A stretch of DNA of 64,000 bases from CBDCYS01 sp965226245 (GCA_965226245.1 CBDDCL010000015.1:248001-312000), one strand, 5' to 3'. Counted from the stretch's first letter, positions 17,716-27,591 are shown. Translations and numbers: made by a program. Notes: a model not told the origin generated them from the letters alone.

Positions 17716-17732
17716 CGTGACACCTCCTGGCG

Positions 17733-20219
17733 TCAATCCAAATAGACGAACTCATTAGCGCCCAGCAGCGCTTGGCACAGATTGGAATAAATTCGCAGCG
17801 CCCGATCCTCGCCGCTCAGACCGGCATAACGCCTAACCTGCTTGTCAAGGAAGGTCAACAGCATGTCCATCTCGCCCGCGGTGGGAGCACGGGCCAGCGC
17901 CAGCCGGAAGGCGTATTCGGCCGTATCGCGGTCCGCGGGAGCCGTCATATCCGCTGGCGGTCTTTCGGCGAGCACGCGGCGGGCGAAGCTCTCGGCTTGC
18001 GAACTAATGAATTCGCTGTTCATCAGCGCCAAGGACTGCGAAGCGGTCGTCGAGGTATTGCGGCTTGGGCAATTGACCTCCATGACCGGGGCGTCGAAAA
18101 CGTTGAGAAAGCTCTGCGGGGCCGAGCGCCGAACGATCTGATAGATGGAACGCCTTCCTCCTTCGTTATCGTTCTCGGGGACCACTTCGCCGCTGGGCTT
18201 TGTCTCGCTCTTGACCGGCTCGCCGTGCAAGGTCTTGTCCAGCGTGCCAGCCGCGGACAACACCGAATCGCGGACGATCTCGGCCTCCAAACGGCGCGGC
18301 CTCATTCTCCAAAGCAGTTTGTTTTCCGAATCGGTCTCGAGCCCCCCGGGACGAGCCCGCGAACTCTGCCGGTAGGCCGTCGAAGTCATCATGAGGCGAT
18401 GCATCGACTTGATGCTCCAGCCTTGCTCGACGAACTCGCTTGCCAGCCAATCCAGCAAGGGCTGGTTCGTGGGCGGCTCCCCGGATTTTCCGAAGTTATC
18501 GGTCGTTGGGACGATCCCCTCCCCAAAGTGGTGAGCCCAAATACGATTCACCATCAAGCGCGCGGTCAGAGGGTGGTCGGGACGCGTGAGCCACTCGGCG
18601 AAGGCCCGCCGTCGCCCAGTCGTCACGGCGCCGGGGCCCGGCGGCGGTACTGAGAAAGGCCTCGCCGGATCATCCAGCACGGCCGGAACGGTCGGCTTTA
18701 CCTGCACTACGCCCTGGCGCTCAAAGTCGCCGCGGGGCAGCACGAAAGTCGGCGGCGGACTCGCGTCCATGTCGTAGAAGGCGCGGATAGCGGCTAGCTG
18801 GATGCGTTGCGCTTCCTCCTGCTTGAGTTCGCTGTCCAACCGATCCGCGATCGCGGCGTATTCGGGGAATGTCTCGCGGACCTGTTCATCCGTAGCCTCA
18901 TCCTTTTTCGGATGCTTGACGCGATATTGCGTTAGCCGGGCTTGCTGGAGCTGCTTGAGCGCCTTCACGACCTCCTCGAGCGGCTCATTCACGGCATTCG
19001 CTGCTTCCTGTTCGGCCCGGGTGGCCTCGAACACCCGCCGCTCCTTGGTGACCAGCGCGGGAGCTTTCGGACGAATCGCTCCCGCCAGCAGCGCTTGCAC
19101 GCGGTAGTAATCCTTCTGGCTGATCGGCTCGAATTTGTGATCGTGACAGCGGGCGCAGTGCAGCGTCAGGCCGAATAACGAAGAGCCCAGAATCTGCTCC
19201 GCGTCGAACAACCAGCGCCACAGGTAGTGTTCATTCAGCCCGTCAACGTGGAGCGCCATTGTCCCGTCCGCCGCCATGCGCAGAAAACCCGTCGCTTCCA
19301 GCGGCTCGACAACGTCCGGCGGCAACCCGTCATGGTCCCGGAAGCCGGAATATTCGTCACCGGCGATCTGTTCCCGTAAAAACTGGTCGTAGGGCTTGTC
19401 GCTGTTGAAGGCGCGGATCACGTAATCGCGGTAACGCCAGGCCAAGTCACGCAGCTGGTCGGCTCCCTCACCGCCTTCGGAGTCCGCGTAGCCGGCCAGG
19501 TCGAGCCAATGCCGTCCCCAGCGCTCCCCGTAGTGCGGGCTCTCAAGTAATTGATCAATGACTTTCTCGTAGGCTCCGGCGGAGCGATCGGCCAAGAACC
19601 TGTCGATCTGTTGTGGCGTGGGCGGCAGGCCGATCAGATCATAATAGACGCGGCGCAGAAGCGTGACCCGGTCCGCGTCGGGCGAGAGCGAGAGGTCCTT
19701 TTCTTCCAGCGCGGCGAGAAGAAAGGCGTCGATGGGAGTGCGGATTCTCGCTTCAATTTTTACCGCCGGGACCGGGGGCCGCTGGGGCGGCTGGAACGCC
19801 CAATGACTGCGATTTTCCGGGTCCGCGCCGGGCTCGCTAGATACTACGAGATCGGCATCCACCGCCGGCGCGCCGGCAGCGATCCATCGCCGAATGTGCT
19901 CCAGATCCTGCTCGCTCACCTTCTCGTCGCCCATCGGCATTTCGCCCTTGACGACACGCTGGTAGAGCAAGCTCTCTTCGGCCGACCCCGCGACGATCGC
20001 CGGACCGTTCACGCCGCCCTTGAGCAAGCTTGCCCGCGAGCGAACGTCCAGAGCCGCCTGCGGCGCCGAACCACTATGACATTTCACGCAATGGGTTTCG
20101 AGGATGGGGAGGACTTGCTCTTCGAAGGTTCCGGCTGGGCCGGCGGCGGCCGACAGCGCGGTTTGAGCCCCCGCCGAGATGGGCATTACCAATGCCACGG
20201 CGATGGCGGCCCAAAGCAT
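17733..20219 (-). CDS. Planctomycete-type cytochrome c / DUF1549 / DUF1553 protein
   Basis: About 828 residues. It has a signal peptide (MLWAAIAVALVMPISAGAQ), then a PSCyt1 haem domain with CVKCH (residues 44-48), DUF1549 (IDAFLLAALEEKDLSLSPDA onwards) and DUF1553 at the C-terminus (FAEWLTRPDHPLTARLMVNR ... MNSEFISSQAESFA). A second CARCH sits in the middle (LTLHCARCHDHKFEPIS), so two haems are possible. The frame extends upstream to 20267; the hydrophobic signal favours the ATG at 20219. Together with the DUF1501 protein it probably forms a periplasmic electron-transfer or polymer-oxidation pair; the reaction is unknown. Confidence 0.92.
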   Translation of the reverse strand: MLWAAIAVALVMPISAGAQTALSAAAGPAGTFEEQVLPILETHCVKCHSGSAPQAALDVRSRASLLKGGVNGPAIVAGSAEESLLYQRVVKGEMPMGDEKVSEQDLEHIRRWIAAGAPAVDADLVVSSEPGADPENRSHWAFQPPQRPPVPAVKIEARIRTPIDAFLLAALEEKDLSLSPDADRVTLLRRVYYDLIGLPPTPQQIDRFLADRSAGAYEKVIDQLLESPHYGERWGRHWLDLAGYADSEGGEGADQLRDLAWRYRDYVIRAFNSDKPYDQFLREQIAGDEYSGFRDHDGLPPDVVEPLEATGFLRMAADGTMALHVDGLNEHYLWRWLFDAEQILGSSLFGLTLHCARCHDHKFEPISQKDYYRVQALLAGAIRPKAPALVTKERRVFEATRAEQEAANAVNEPLEEVVKALKQLQQARLTQYRVKHPKKDEATDEQVRETFPEYAAIADRLDSELKQEEAQRIQLAAIRAFYDMDASPPPTFVLPRGDFERQGVVQVKPTVPAVLDDPARPFSVPPPGPGAVTTGRRRAFAEWLTRPDHPLTARLMVNRIWAHHFGEGIVPTTDNFGKSGEPPTNQPLLDWLASEFVEQGWSIKSMHRLMMTSTAYRQSSRARPGGLETDSENKLLWRMRPRRLEAEIVRDSVLSAAGTLDKTLHGEPVKSETKPSGEVVPENDNEGGRRSIYQIVRRSAPQSFLNVFDAPVMEVNCPSRNTSTTASQSLALMNSEFISSQAESFARRVLAERPPADMTAPADRDTAEYAFRLALARAPTAGEMDMLLTFLDKQVRRYAGLSGEDRALRIYSNLCQALLGANEFVYLD

Positions 20220-20267
20220 GGATGTCGTTTCAGCTGATCTCAAGAATAGGAATGTCCGAACACCCAT

Positions 20268-20864
20268 ATCTACTGCCCTCGGGCCAGGGGTTCAAAACCC
20301 CTTGTGCGGCCGGCCGGGAGATCAACACCTGCCGCTTCAACCATGACTTTGGCGATCTCTGCAGAGTCAATCTGAGTTTACACTAATCGACCAGCGGGAA
20401 GCAACTCAACTTACTCAACTTAGCGGAAAGGCGCTTGGCTCACCGCTGCCAGCCCTTTGGAACAGGCTTATCCCATCTCATTGACCGAGCGGCCCACGGC
20501 AAAGGTGGGTGGCACAGGCAATCCCGGGCGCACTCCGGCCGGTCAGCTGAAGCCCCCCGGCGCGCGCGGCCCGGTTGGGAATTCCTGTCAGGTTTGGCAA
20601 GAATTTCACTTCGCAGGGACTGCTGATCAGCGGAAGTTCGCTCCACTTTGCTCCTGTCGTATGTAAAGAATCCAACCACGGCCGGGAAAACCGCAAGGCG
20701 CCGGCAACCAGCCCCGGCTTGCCGAGGGAAGCGATCCGCGTCACCGGGCCCGTGCCGGGAGCGATAGATCCGGACGCTCGTGGCGTGAACGGGGAAGCCG
20801 GATTTGACTTCTGCCATGACGCAATGGGACGATGCTCTAGAATTCTCTTGTTGCTTGGAAACCC
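20268..20864. other. 597-bp region between divergent genes, no gene seen
   Basis: It lies between the 5' ends of the DUF1549/1553 gene (minus) and the TPR-CRTAC1 gene (plus), so it must contain both promoters. Open frames in it are GC-rich shadows without recognisable sequence. I cannot assign a specific promoter. Confidence 0.5.
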
Positions 20865-23189
20865 ATGCTATGCGGCTTCGCTCTCGTTGTTTTCGCACTG
20901 GCTCTAGCCGCCCCCGCATTTCCGCAGAGCCTGAAAGACCGGGCCCAGACCTTCTACGAACAAGGCAAGTTCGTTGAAGCCGCGCAGACCCTCGAAAGGC
21001 ACCTGATCGAGAATCCCGAAGACTTTCAAACCCGGCTACTGATCGGGTTGTGCCACCAACAGGCCGGAAATCCCCTTGCGGCGGCCGCTGCCTATCAGCA
21101 AGCCGTCGATCGCCGCCCCAACGATTCCGTCGCCCGTTTTCGGCTGGCGCAGGCGCAATACTTCGCGGGCAAGTTTACTGAGGCCGAGAAGAATGCGCGC
21201 GCGTCTCTCGATCTCGGAGGATCGCCAGTTTATATCTTTAACCTTATCGGTCTCGTTTTGGAGCAAAAACATGCCTACCAAGAAGCGCTCGAAGCGTACG
21301 AGACTGCCATTCGCGCGGAACCGCGAGAGTACGGGGACCCGCACCTTAACGCGGGCGTCCTCTTGTTGCGACTGGGCCGCGCTGCAGAAGCGCTTGAACG
21401 GTTGCATTCTGCGATTGGAGCCGATCCCCGTTCGGCCGAGGCGCTTTATCAGCGGGCGCGCGCTTACCTTGCGTTAGACAAGGCTCAAGAAGCCAAAAAA
21501 GACCTTGTGCGCGCCGTTTCCGTTGGGGGCTACGAGCCGGCGCAGCGACTCCTCGAGCAGCTGCGCTTGGGAGGTCTGAAGCGCGCGGAGATTTCCGGCA
21601 AACCACTTTCGTCGCTGGCGCCGATCCGCTTCCAGAACATCGCGAAAAGCGCGGGCTTGGATTTCGTCCTAGAGAATCACCCCACACCACAAAAGCACGT
21701 GATCGAAACCATGACCGGCGGTGTGGCCGCGTTCGACTACGACAAGGACGGTCTCGCAGACATTTTCTTTGTGAATGGCGCGGAGATTCCGCCCCTGAAG
21801 AAGAGTTCACCGAAGTACTTCAACCGACTGTACCGAAATCAAGGCGGGATGAAGTTCACGGACGTCACAGCGCGAGCCGGCGTCGCTGGCGAGGGTTACT
21901 CCATGGGCGCGGCGGCAGCTGACTATGACAACGACGGTAACGTCGACCTATTCGTCGCCGGCGTCAACCGTAACATTCTGTACCGCAACACAGGTGCGGG
22001 ACGCTTTGCGGACGTAACATCGGAAGCCGGCATCAAGAGCGATCACTGGTCGGTGGCCGCGGGGTGGTTTGACTACGACAACGACGGGTGGCTCGACCTG
22101 TTTGTGGTGAATTATCTGAAGTGGTCCGCTGACATGGATGAATTTTGCGGAGACCCTGCTACCAAGGTGCGTTCCTATTGCGACCCGAAGCATTTCGAAG
22201 GGCTGCCGAATACACTCTACCGCAACCGGGGAGACGGCACTTTCGAGGACGCGTCAGAGAAATCGGGGGTTGCGGCGTTCATTGGCAAAGGCATGAGCGT
22301 TGCTTTTGCCGACTACGATCAGGACGGGTTCGTGGATGTCATTGTCACCAATGACACGGTCCCCAATTTTCTGTTCCACAATCGCGGGGATGGGACTTTC
22401 GAGGAAAGGGCCTTGATCGCCGGTGTCGGCCTGAGCGACGACGGACAAGCGATCTCCAGCATGGGCGTCGACTTCCGAGACTACGACAACGATGGTCTTC
22501 CCGACGTGACGATCACAGCTCTTGCCCGGGAGACGTTTCCCCTATTCCGAAACCAGGGCGAAGGCTTCTTTCGCGATGTGACTTACCCGAGTCGCGTGGG
22601 CCTGTTCAGTCTCAAGCGCAGCGGCTGGAGCAACGGGTTTGTCGACTTGAACAACGACGGCTGGAAAGATCTTTTCTCGGCTAACTCGCACGTCCTTGAT
22701 AACGTCGAGAAGTTGCGGCCCAACGTCTATCGGCAGCCGAACAGCATCTTCGCCAATCTGGGAAACGGCACATTTCGAGATGTCTCCGAAGATGCCGGCG
22801 AGGCTTTTCAGCAACCGAGGGCGCACAGAGGCGCCGCCTTTGCGGATTTCAACAACGACGGGCGAATCGACATAGTCGTCACCTCCCTTGGTGAACCAGT
22901 CGAGCTATGGCAGAACGCCGGTGCGGCGGAAAATCACTGGTTGATCCTCAAACTAGAAGGAACGAAGAGCAACCGCGACGCCATTGGCGCCCGCGTCCAA
23001 ATAGGAAACCAGCACGGCCACATGACGACCAGCGTCGGTTACGCTTCTTCGAGCCATCAGGGAATCCACTTCGGTCTGGGAAAAACGGACAAGGTTGAGA
23101 ACATCCGCATCGTCTGGCCGAGCGGCACGAGTCAGGTGCTCAGAAACGTAAAAGCCGATCAAGTGCTTCGAATCAACGAACCGGAGTGA
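20865..23189 (+). CDS. TPR plus FG-GAP/ASPIC (CRTAC1/UnbV-like) exported protein
   Basis: 774 residues. A signal peptide (LCGFALVVFALALAAPAFPQ) is followed by about five TPR units (residues 30-240) and an FG-GAP propeller with repeated Asp-rich loops (FDYDKDGLADIFFVNG, DYDNDGNVDLFVAG, DFNNDGRIDIVVTS). The ASPIC/UnbV C-terminus is NHWLILKLEGTKSNRDAIGA to IVWPSGTSQVLRNV. This single protein fuses what are two separate genes at 12483 and 14509, which supports a working link between TPR and CRTAC1 modules. It is divergent from the DUF1549/1553-DUF1501 pair. Confidence 0.9.
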   Translation: MLCGFALVVFALALAAPAFPQSLKDRAQTFYEQGKFVEAAQTLERHLIENPEDFQTRLLIGLCHQQAGNPLAAAAAYQQAVDRRPNDSVARFRLAQAQYFAGKFTEAEKNARASLDLGGSPVYIFNLIGLVLEQKHAYQEALEAYETAIRAEPREYGDPHLNAGVLLLRLGRAAEALERLHSAIGADPRSAEALYQRARAYLALDKAQEAKKDLVRAVSVGGYEPAQRLLEQLRLGGLKRAEISGKPLSSLAPIRFQNIAKSAGLDFVLENHPTPQKHVIETMTGGVAAFDYDKDGLADIFFVNGAEIPPLKKSSPKYFNRLYRNQGGMKFTDVTARAGVAGEGYSMGAAAADYDNDGNVDLFVAGVNRNILYRNTGAGRFADVTSEAGIKSDHWSVAAGWFDYDNDGWLDLFVVNYLKWSADMDEFCGDPATKVRSYCDPKHFEGLPNTLYRNRGDGTFEDASEKSGVAAFIGKGMSVAFADYDQDGFVDVIVTNDTVPNFLFHNRGDGTFEERALIAGVGLSDDGQAISSMGVDFRDYDNDGLPDVTITALARETFPLFRNQGEGFFRDVTYPSRVGLFSLKRSGWSNGFVDLNNDGWKDLFSANSHVLDNVEKLRPNVYRQPNSIFANLGNGTFRDVSEDAGEAFQQPRAHRGAAFADFNNDGRIDIVVTSLGEPVELWQNAGAAENHWLILKLEGTKSNRDAIGARVQIGNQHGHMTTSVGYASSSHQGIHFGLGKTDKVENIRIVWPSGTSQVLRNVKADQVLRINEPE

Positions 23190-23227
23190 GAGCAAGCTGG
23201 GACGGGAGCGCTCCACTACGAGGGGGC

Positions 23228-23776
23228 TCAAGCTTGATGCTCGGGGTGCGTGCAGCCGATAAACTCCGCCTGCGGCGTGTTGCCTTTGTATTCAAGTTCC
23301 TGATGGATCCCGATTTGGGAGGTGTAGTAACCGTTGATCGTCATTCGTTTGAGGCGAACGAAGAAGTGTTCTAGCTTTGTACTTGGGTGCGGTTCGCCAG
23401 CGGCCATCGCGGCCATAATTTCATCCTGCTGCGCGGCACTGCATGCTGAGAAGGATTTCTGGAAGCGTTTCTTCGCGTCTTCGCCCAGAGCCTTCAGATC
23501 GGCTGCCCACTGATCGCGCACCGGTTTTTCGCTGTTGGCCACCATTAAGTCAATAAACTGCCCGACCTTGGCGGCGTGAGCGCCGGGAGAGTGATCATCG
23601 GCGGGAATAATCATCTCCGTCAACCGGTCCAGCGTTTCGTCCTGAGCCTGACTAAAAAATTGCAGCTTGTAGCTGGCGGGAGCCTGTGCGAGCGCGACTA
23701 ACTGCTGCCCGGCGATCTGCAGTCGTTCGGCCGCCACACCGGCGACCATTAACTTTAAAGCTGTGCGGCGTTCCAT
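23228..23776 (-). CDS. Gluconate 2-dehydrogenase subunit 3 family protein
   Basis: 182 residues. The N-terminus MERRTALKLMVAGVAAE resembles a weak Tat signal, and the body has the subunit-3 pattern DRLTEMIIPADDHSPGAHAAKVGQ. In gluconate/fructose dehydrogenase complexes this subunit carries the GMC catalytic subunit across the membrane by the Tat route. It lies 24 bp downstream of the GMC oxidoreductase gene on the same strand. It is the only complete subunit-3 gene for the two GMC genes here. Confidence 0.9.
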   Translation of the reverse strand: MERRTALKLMVAGVAAERLQIAGQQLVALAQAPASYKLQFFSQAQDETLDRLTEMIIPADDHSPGAHAAKVGQFIDLMVANSEKPVRDQWAADLKALGEDAKKRFQKSFSACSAAQQDEIMAAMAAGEPHPSTKLEHFFVRLKRMTINGYYTSQIGIHQELEYKGNTPQAEFIGCTHPEHQA

Positions 23777-23800
23777 ATCTAGCTCTCCTCTTACTTTAGC

Positions 23801-25483
23801 TCACAATTCGCTCCGCTTAAGTTGGCGGACAATATGGTCGGATGCCCTTGCGGCCAGGGTCCCAATGGTCAGCGTCGGACCGTAGCCGCCCGAGGTGACG
23901 AAGGACGCTCCGTCGACCACAAAAAGGTTCTTCACGTCGTGCGCTTGATTGAACTTGTTGAGCACGCTTTTCTTGGGATCGTTCCCCATCCGCGCCGTTC
24001 CCATGCCGTGAATCGAATAGCCAGGCGCCATCAACCTGTCCCGCGCCTGGACGTTCTCCGCGCCCAGGGCATCCATCAGCGCCTTCAGGTTTTCAATGGC
24101 GTCTTTGGCCATCTGCCGTTCGTTGTCGCTCATTTCGCAGTGGAACTTGAGCGCCGGGATGCCCCAAGCGTCCTCGACGTTCTTGTCGATTTCCACGTAA
24201 TTCTCCCAGCGGGCCAGCATCTCGCCGCGTGTATTAAATCCAACGCGGGTCGTGTAGTAGCTGCGCACGGTCTTCTTGAACTGGTTGCCGTAGCCGGTCA
24301 TCGAGCTGGCATAGCTGGGGAACATGCGAGCTCCCGAACTGCCCTCGTGGACATAAGAACGCAAGAACTTCGGATGACGTGAGTTGATGTTGCGATAGGG
24401 AACAATATCGATTCCGCTTGATTTGCCGTCTTCGTTCACTACTTCGCGATCCCGCAATTGCGGCAGCAGGCCGGTGATTCTTGGTCCTCCGATGTTGTCC
24501 ATCAGGTAGTGGCCCAGCGCTCCGCTCGAGTTGGCGATCCCATTGGGCCAGAAGCGGGAGACCGAATTCAGCATGATGCGGGTTGACTCCAAAGCCGACG
24601 CGCCCAGCACAATTACCCGGCCCTTGGCTTCGTAGTCCCTCTTGCTGACGCGGTCCACGAAGGCCACGCCTCTCGGCTTGCCGTTGCCATCCACGACGAT
24701 TTCGCGGACAACCGAGTCGGGGCGCAGGGCGAGACGGCCTGTCTTCATTGCCGCCGGTAAAGTGTCGGAAATCGAATTCCAGAACGCCCCGATGTCGCAA
24801 CCGCGCCCGCAAGAGCCGCAATAGTGGCATGCGGCAAGCCCATGGATACTCCGCGATCGCATGGCGGCCCGCTTGGGGACCGCCCTCATTCCCAGCCCCA
24901 AAGTGGGCGCCACCTTCTGCACAATTCGTTCACCGCAATTGAGGGCGAAGGGCGGCAGGTATTTCCCGTCGGGCCAGTGCGGAATATTTTCGACTGAAGC
25001 GCTGACGCCTATGAAGCTTTCCAGCTTGTCGTAAAAGGGGGCGAGCTCGGCGTATGTGATCGGCCAGTTTTCCCCGTAGCCGTCGCGGTCAGCCGCCTTG
25101 AAGTCATAGTCGCTGAGCCGGCGGGCATTGCGGCCCCAATGCAACAACTTTCCACCGACGCAGCGAGATCTCGCCCAAATGAAACGTTTTCCGGGTGCGC
25201 TTGTGTAGGGATGCTCGCGCTCGTCAATGTAGAGGGCCCGCGTGTATTCGCTGGACGTCCACTCGTTCGGGTAGATCTTCTCCCGGTCCCCCGGCCGGTC
25301 AAATCCGCGGAAGGGCATCTCGTAGGGCCAGCGATGCGTGAGGAAGGTCGATGGATCCAGTTTGGGTCCCGCTTCGAGCAACAATACTTCGAGGCCCCCT
25401 TCGGTCAACTCCTTGGCAGCCACACCACCCGCTCCGCCCGAACCCACGACAATTGCGTCAAACGTCTTCTTCAGGTCGACCAT
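23801..25483 (-). CDS. GMC-family FAD oxidoreductase, copy A
   Basis: 560 residues. The N-terminal FAD-binding fold is AIVVGSGGAGGVAAKELTEG, the middle has a CxxC-like CHYCGSCGRGCDIGAF, and the GMC C-terminal domain has IHGMGTARMGNDPKKS and VDGASFVTSGGYGPTLT. It resembles the catalytic subunit of gluconate/sugar dehydrogenases and would oxidise a sugar or polyol in the periplasm, passing electrons to quinone or a cytochrome. Its ATG at 25483 follows GGAGG contained in the stop of a 22-codon subunit-3 remnant. It is nearly identical to copy B upstream, indicating recent duplication. Confidence 0.93.
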   Translation of the reverse strand: MVDLKKTFDAIVVGSGGAGGVAAKELTEGGLEVLLLEAGPKLDPSTFLTHRWPYEMPFRGFDRPGDREKIYPNEWTSSEYTRALYIDEREHPYTSAPGKRFIWARSRCVGGKLLHWGRNARRLSDYDFKAADRDGYGENWPITYAELAPFYDKLESFIGVSASVENIPHWPDGKYLPPFALNCGERIVQKVAPTLGLGMRAVPKRAAMRSRSIHGLAACHYCGSCGRGCDIGAFWNSISDTLPAAMKTGRLALRPDSVVREIVVDGNGKPRGVAFVDRVSKRDYEAKGRVIVLGASALESTRIMLNSVSRFWPNGIANSSGALGHYLMDNIGGPRITGLLPQLRDREVVNEDGKSSGIDIVPYRNINSRHPKFLRSYVHEGSSGARMFPSYASSMTGYGNQFKKTVRSYYTTRVGFNTRGEMLARWENYVEIDKNVEDAWGIPALKFHCEMSDNERQMAKDAIENLKALMDALGAENVQARDRLMAPGYSIHGMGTARMGNDPKKSVLNKFNQAHDVKNLFVVDGASFVTSGGYGPTLTIGTLAARASDHIVRQLKRSEL

Positions 25484-25492
25484 GCGGACCTC

Positions 25493-25561
25493 CTAGGCGA
25501 TCTGCAGTCGTTCGGCCGCCACACCGGCGACCATTAACTTTAAAGCTGTGCGGCGTTCCAT
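25493..25561 (-). pseudogene. 22-codon remnant of gluconate 2-dehydrogenase subunit 3
   Basis: The minus-strand ATG at 25561 encodes MERRTALKLMVAGVAAERLQIA, first 20 residues the same as the intact subunit at 23776, then TAG at 25493-25495 that merges into the ribosome-binding site of GMC copy A (TAGGAGG). The upstream spacer also matches that of the intact gene with two substitutions. This marks the join of a tandem duplication of the unit GMC plus subunit 3 after loss of most of the first subunit gene. Confidence 0.85.
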
Positions 25562-25585
25562 ATCTGGCTCTCCTCTTGCTTTAGC

Positions 25586-27268
25586 TCACAATTCGCTCCG
25601 CTTAAGCTGGCGGACAATATGGTCGGACGCCCTTGCGGCCAGGGTCCCAATGGTCAGCGTCGGACCGTAGCCGCCCGAGGTGACGAAGGACGCTCCGTCA
25701 ACCACAAAAAGATTCTTCACGTCGTGCGCTTGATTGAACTTGTTGAGCACGCTTTTCTTGGGATCGTTCCCCATCCGCGCCGTGCCCATGCCGTGGATCG
25801 CGTACCCCGTTGCCATGAGCTTGTCCCTAGCCCGCACGTTCTCCGCGCCCAGGGCATCCATCAGCGCCTTTAGGTTTTCAATAGCGTCTTTGGCCATCTG
25901 CCGTTCGTTGTCGCTCATTTCGCAGTGGAACTTGAGCACCGGGATGCCCCAAGCGTCCTCGACGTTCTTGTCGATCTCCACGTAATTCTCCCAGCGGGCC
26001 AGCATTTCGCCGCGCGTGCCGAATCCGACGGGCGTCGTGTAGTAGCTGCGCACGGTCTTCTTGAACTGGTTGCCGTAGCCGACCATCGAGCGGGCATAGC
26101 TGGGGAACATGCGAGCTCCCGACCCGCCCTCGTGCACATAGGAGCGGATAAACTTCGGGTGACGCGAGTCGATGTTGCGATAGGCCACAATATCGATCCC
26201 GCTTGACTTACCGTCTTCGTTCACTACTTCGCGATCCCGCAACTGCGGCAGCAGGCCGCTTATGCTTGGCCCCCCAATGTTGTCCATCAAGTAGTGACCC
26301 AGCACTCCGCTCGAGTTGGCGATCCCGTCGGGCCAGAAGCGCGAGACCGAATTCAGCATGATGCGAGTCGACTCCAAGGCCGAAGCGCCGAGAACGATCA
26401 CACGCCCCTTCGCTTCGTAGTCCTCCCTGCTGACGCGGTCCACGAAACCGACGCCGGCCGGCTTGCCGTTTTGGTCCACCGAGATCTCACGAACCACCGA
26501 ATTTGGCCGCAGAGCCAGGCGCCCGGTTTTCATCGCCGCCGGCAAAGTGTCGGAAATCGAATTCCAGAACGCCCCGATGTCGCAGCCGCGCCCGCAAGAG
26601 CCGCAATAGTGGCAAGCGGCAAGCCCATGGATACTCCGCGAACGCATGGCTGCCCGCTTGGGGATGACCCGCATTCCCAGACCCAGCGTCGGAGCCACCT
26701 TCTGCACGATTCGTTCTCCGCAATTCAGCGGGAAGGGCGGCAGGTATTTGCCATCGGGGAGATGGGGGATGTTTTCCACCGAAGCGCTGACCCCGACGAA
26801 GCTTTCCAGCTTGTCGTAAAAAGGGGCGAGGTCGGCGTACGTGATGGGCCAGTTTTCTCCATACCCGTCCCGGTCGGCGGCCTTGAAGTCGTAGTCGCTC
26901 AACCGCCGGGCGTTGCGGCTCCAATGAAGAATCTTGCCGCCAACACAACGGGACCTGACCCAAATGTAGCTTTTCCCCGGAGCAGTCGTATACGGGTGCT
27001 CACGTTCGTCGATGTAGAGCGGCCGGGTGTACTCGCTCGAGGTCCATTGATTCGGATAGATCTTCTCTTGGTCCCCCGGCCGGTCAAATCCGCGGAAGGG
27101 CATCTCGTAAGGCCAGCGATGCGTGAGGAAGGTGGAGGGCTCGAGTTTCGGCCCTGCCTCGAGAAGCAGCACCTCCAGGCCGCCTTCCGTTAGCTCTTTA
27201 GCGGCCACGCCTCCCGCCGCACCGGAACCGACCACGATTGCGTCGTATGTCTTCTTCAAGTCGACCAT
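25586..27268 (-). CDS. GMC-family FAD oxidoreductase, copy B
   Basis: 560 residues from the ATG at 27268 (MVDLKKTYDAIVVGSGAAGG); the frame opens 22 codons earlier but homology with copy A fixes this start, preceded by GGAGG. It has the same domains and CHYCGSCGRGCDIG segment as copy A, with scattered conservative changes (for example VGFGTRGEM for VGFNTRGEM). It is the first gene of the duplicated unit. Which copy pairs with the single intact subunit 3 is unknown. Confidence 0.93.
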   Translation of the reverse strand: MVDLKKTYDAIVVGSGAAGGVAAKELTEGGLEVLLLEAGPKLEPSTFLTHRWPYEMPFRGFDRPGDQEKIYPNQWTSSEYTRPLYIDEREHPYTTAPGKSYIWVRSRCVGGKILHWSRNARRLSDYDFKAADRDGYGENWPITYADLAPFYDKLESFVGVSASVENIPHLPDGKYLPPFPLNCGERIVQKVAPTLGLGMRVIPKRAAMRSRSIHGLAACHYCGSCGRGCDIGAFWNSISDTLPAAMKTGRLALRPNSVVREISVDQNGKPAGVGFVDRVSREDYEAKGRVIVLGASALESTRIMLNSVSRFWPDGIANSSGVLGHYLMDNIGGPSISGLLPQLRDREVVNEDGKSSGIDIVAYRNIDSRHPKFIRSYVHEGGSGARMFPSYARSMVGYGNQFKKTVRSYYTTPVGFGTRGEMLARWENYVEIDKNVEDAWGIPVLKFHCEMSDNERQMAKDAIENLKALMDALGAENVRARDKLMATGYAIHGMGTARMGNDPKKSVLNKFNQAHDVKNLFVVDGASFVTSGGYGPTLTIGTLAARASDHIVRQLKRSEL

Positions 27269-27574
27269 GCGACCTCCCGTTTTTAGGCGGCTGCTCTGTA
27301 GCGGAATGATACTCCGCTTGCACCTGATTGTCAATGCGGATCATCAACATGCGGATCATCAACCCGTCCGGAAACGTCGAACGGCTCCACCTGGCGGCGT
27401 TGGCCTCGGGTTTCCCAACGGGGCCCCCGTCGATTGGAAACATTCCGATTCAGCGGCGGCGCCGGCCCGGCCGCTCCGAGGCGTTGGGCAGCCAGCAGAG
27501 CCATCGGGCCGGAAATGCGACAAAATTCACCCTGTGAAGCCTGTGAGGGAATCGCGGCCTGTGAGGATGGACAC
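27269..27574. other. Upstream region of the GMC unit with a short tandem repeat
   Basis: No gene is seen. ATGCGGATCATCAAC is duplicated in tandem at 27334-27348 and 27349-27363, about 70-95 bp before the GMC copy B start, where the promoter of that operon should lie. The next 200 bp up to the IS pair shows only short GTGAGGA-like repeats. Confidence 0.5.
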
Positions 27575-27591
27575 TTTATGAGGATGGCCCC
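27575..27591. repeat. 17-bp direct repeat, left flank of the IS tandem
   Basis: TTTATGAGGATGGCCCC, identical to 30829-30845. It is interpreted as a target-site duplication bracketing both IS elements together. Confidence 0.85.
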
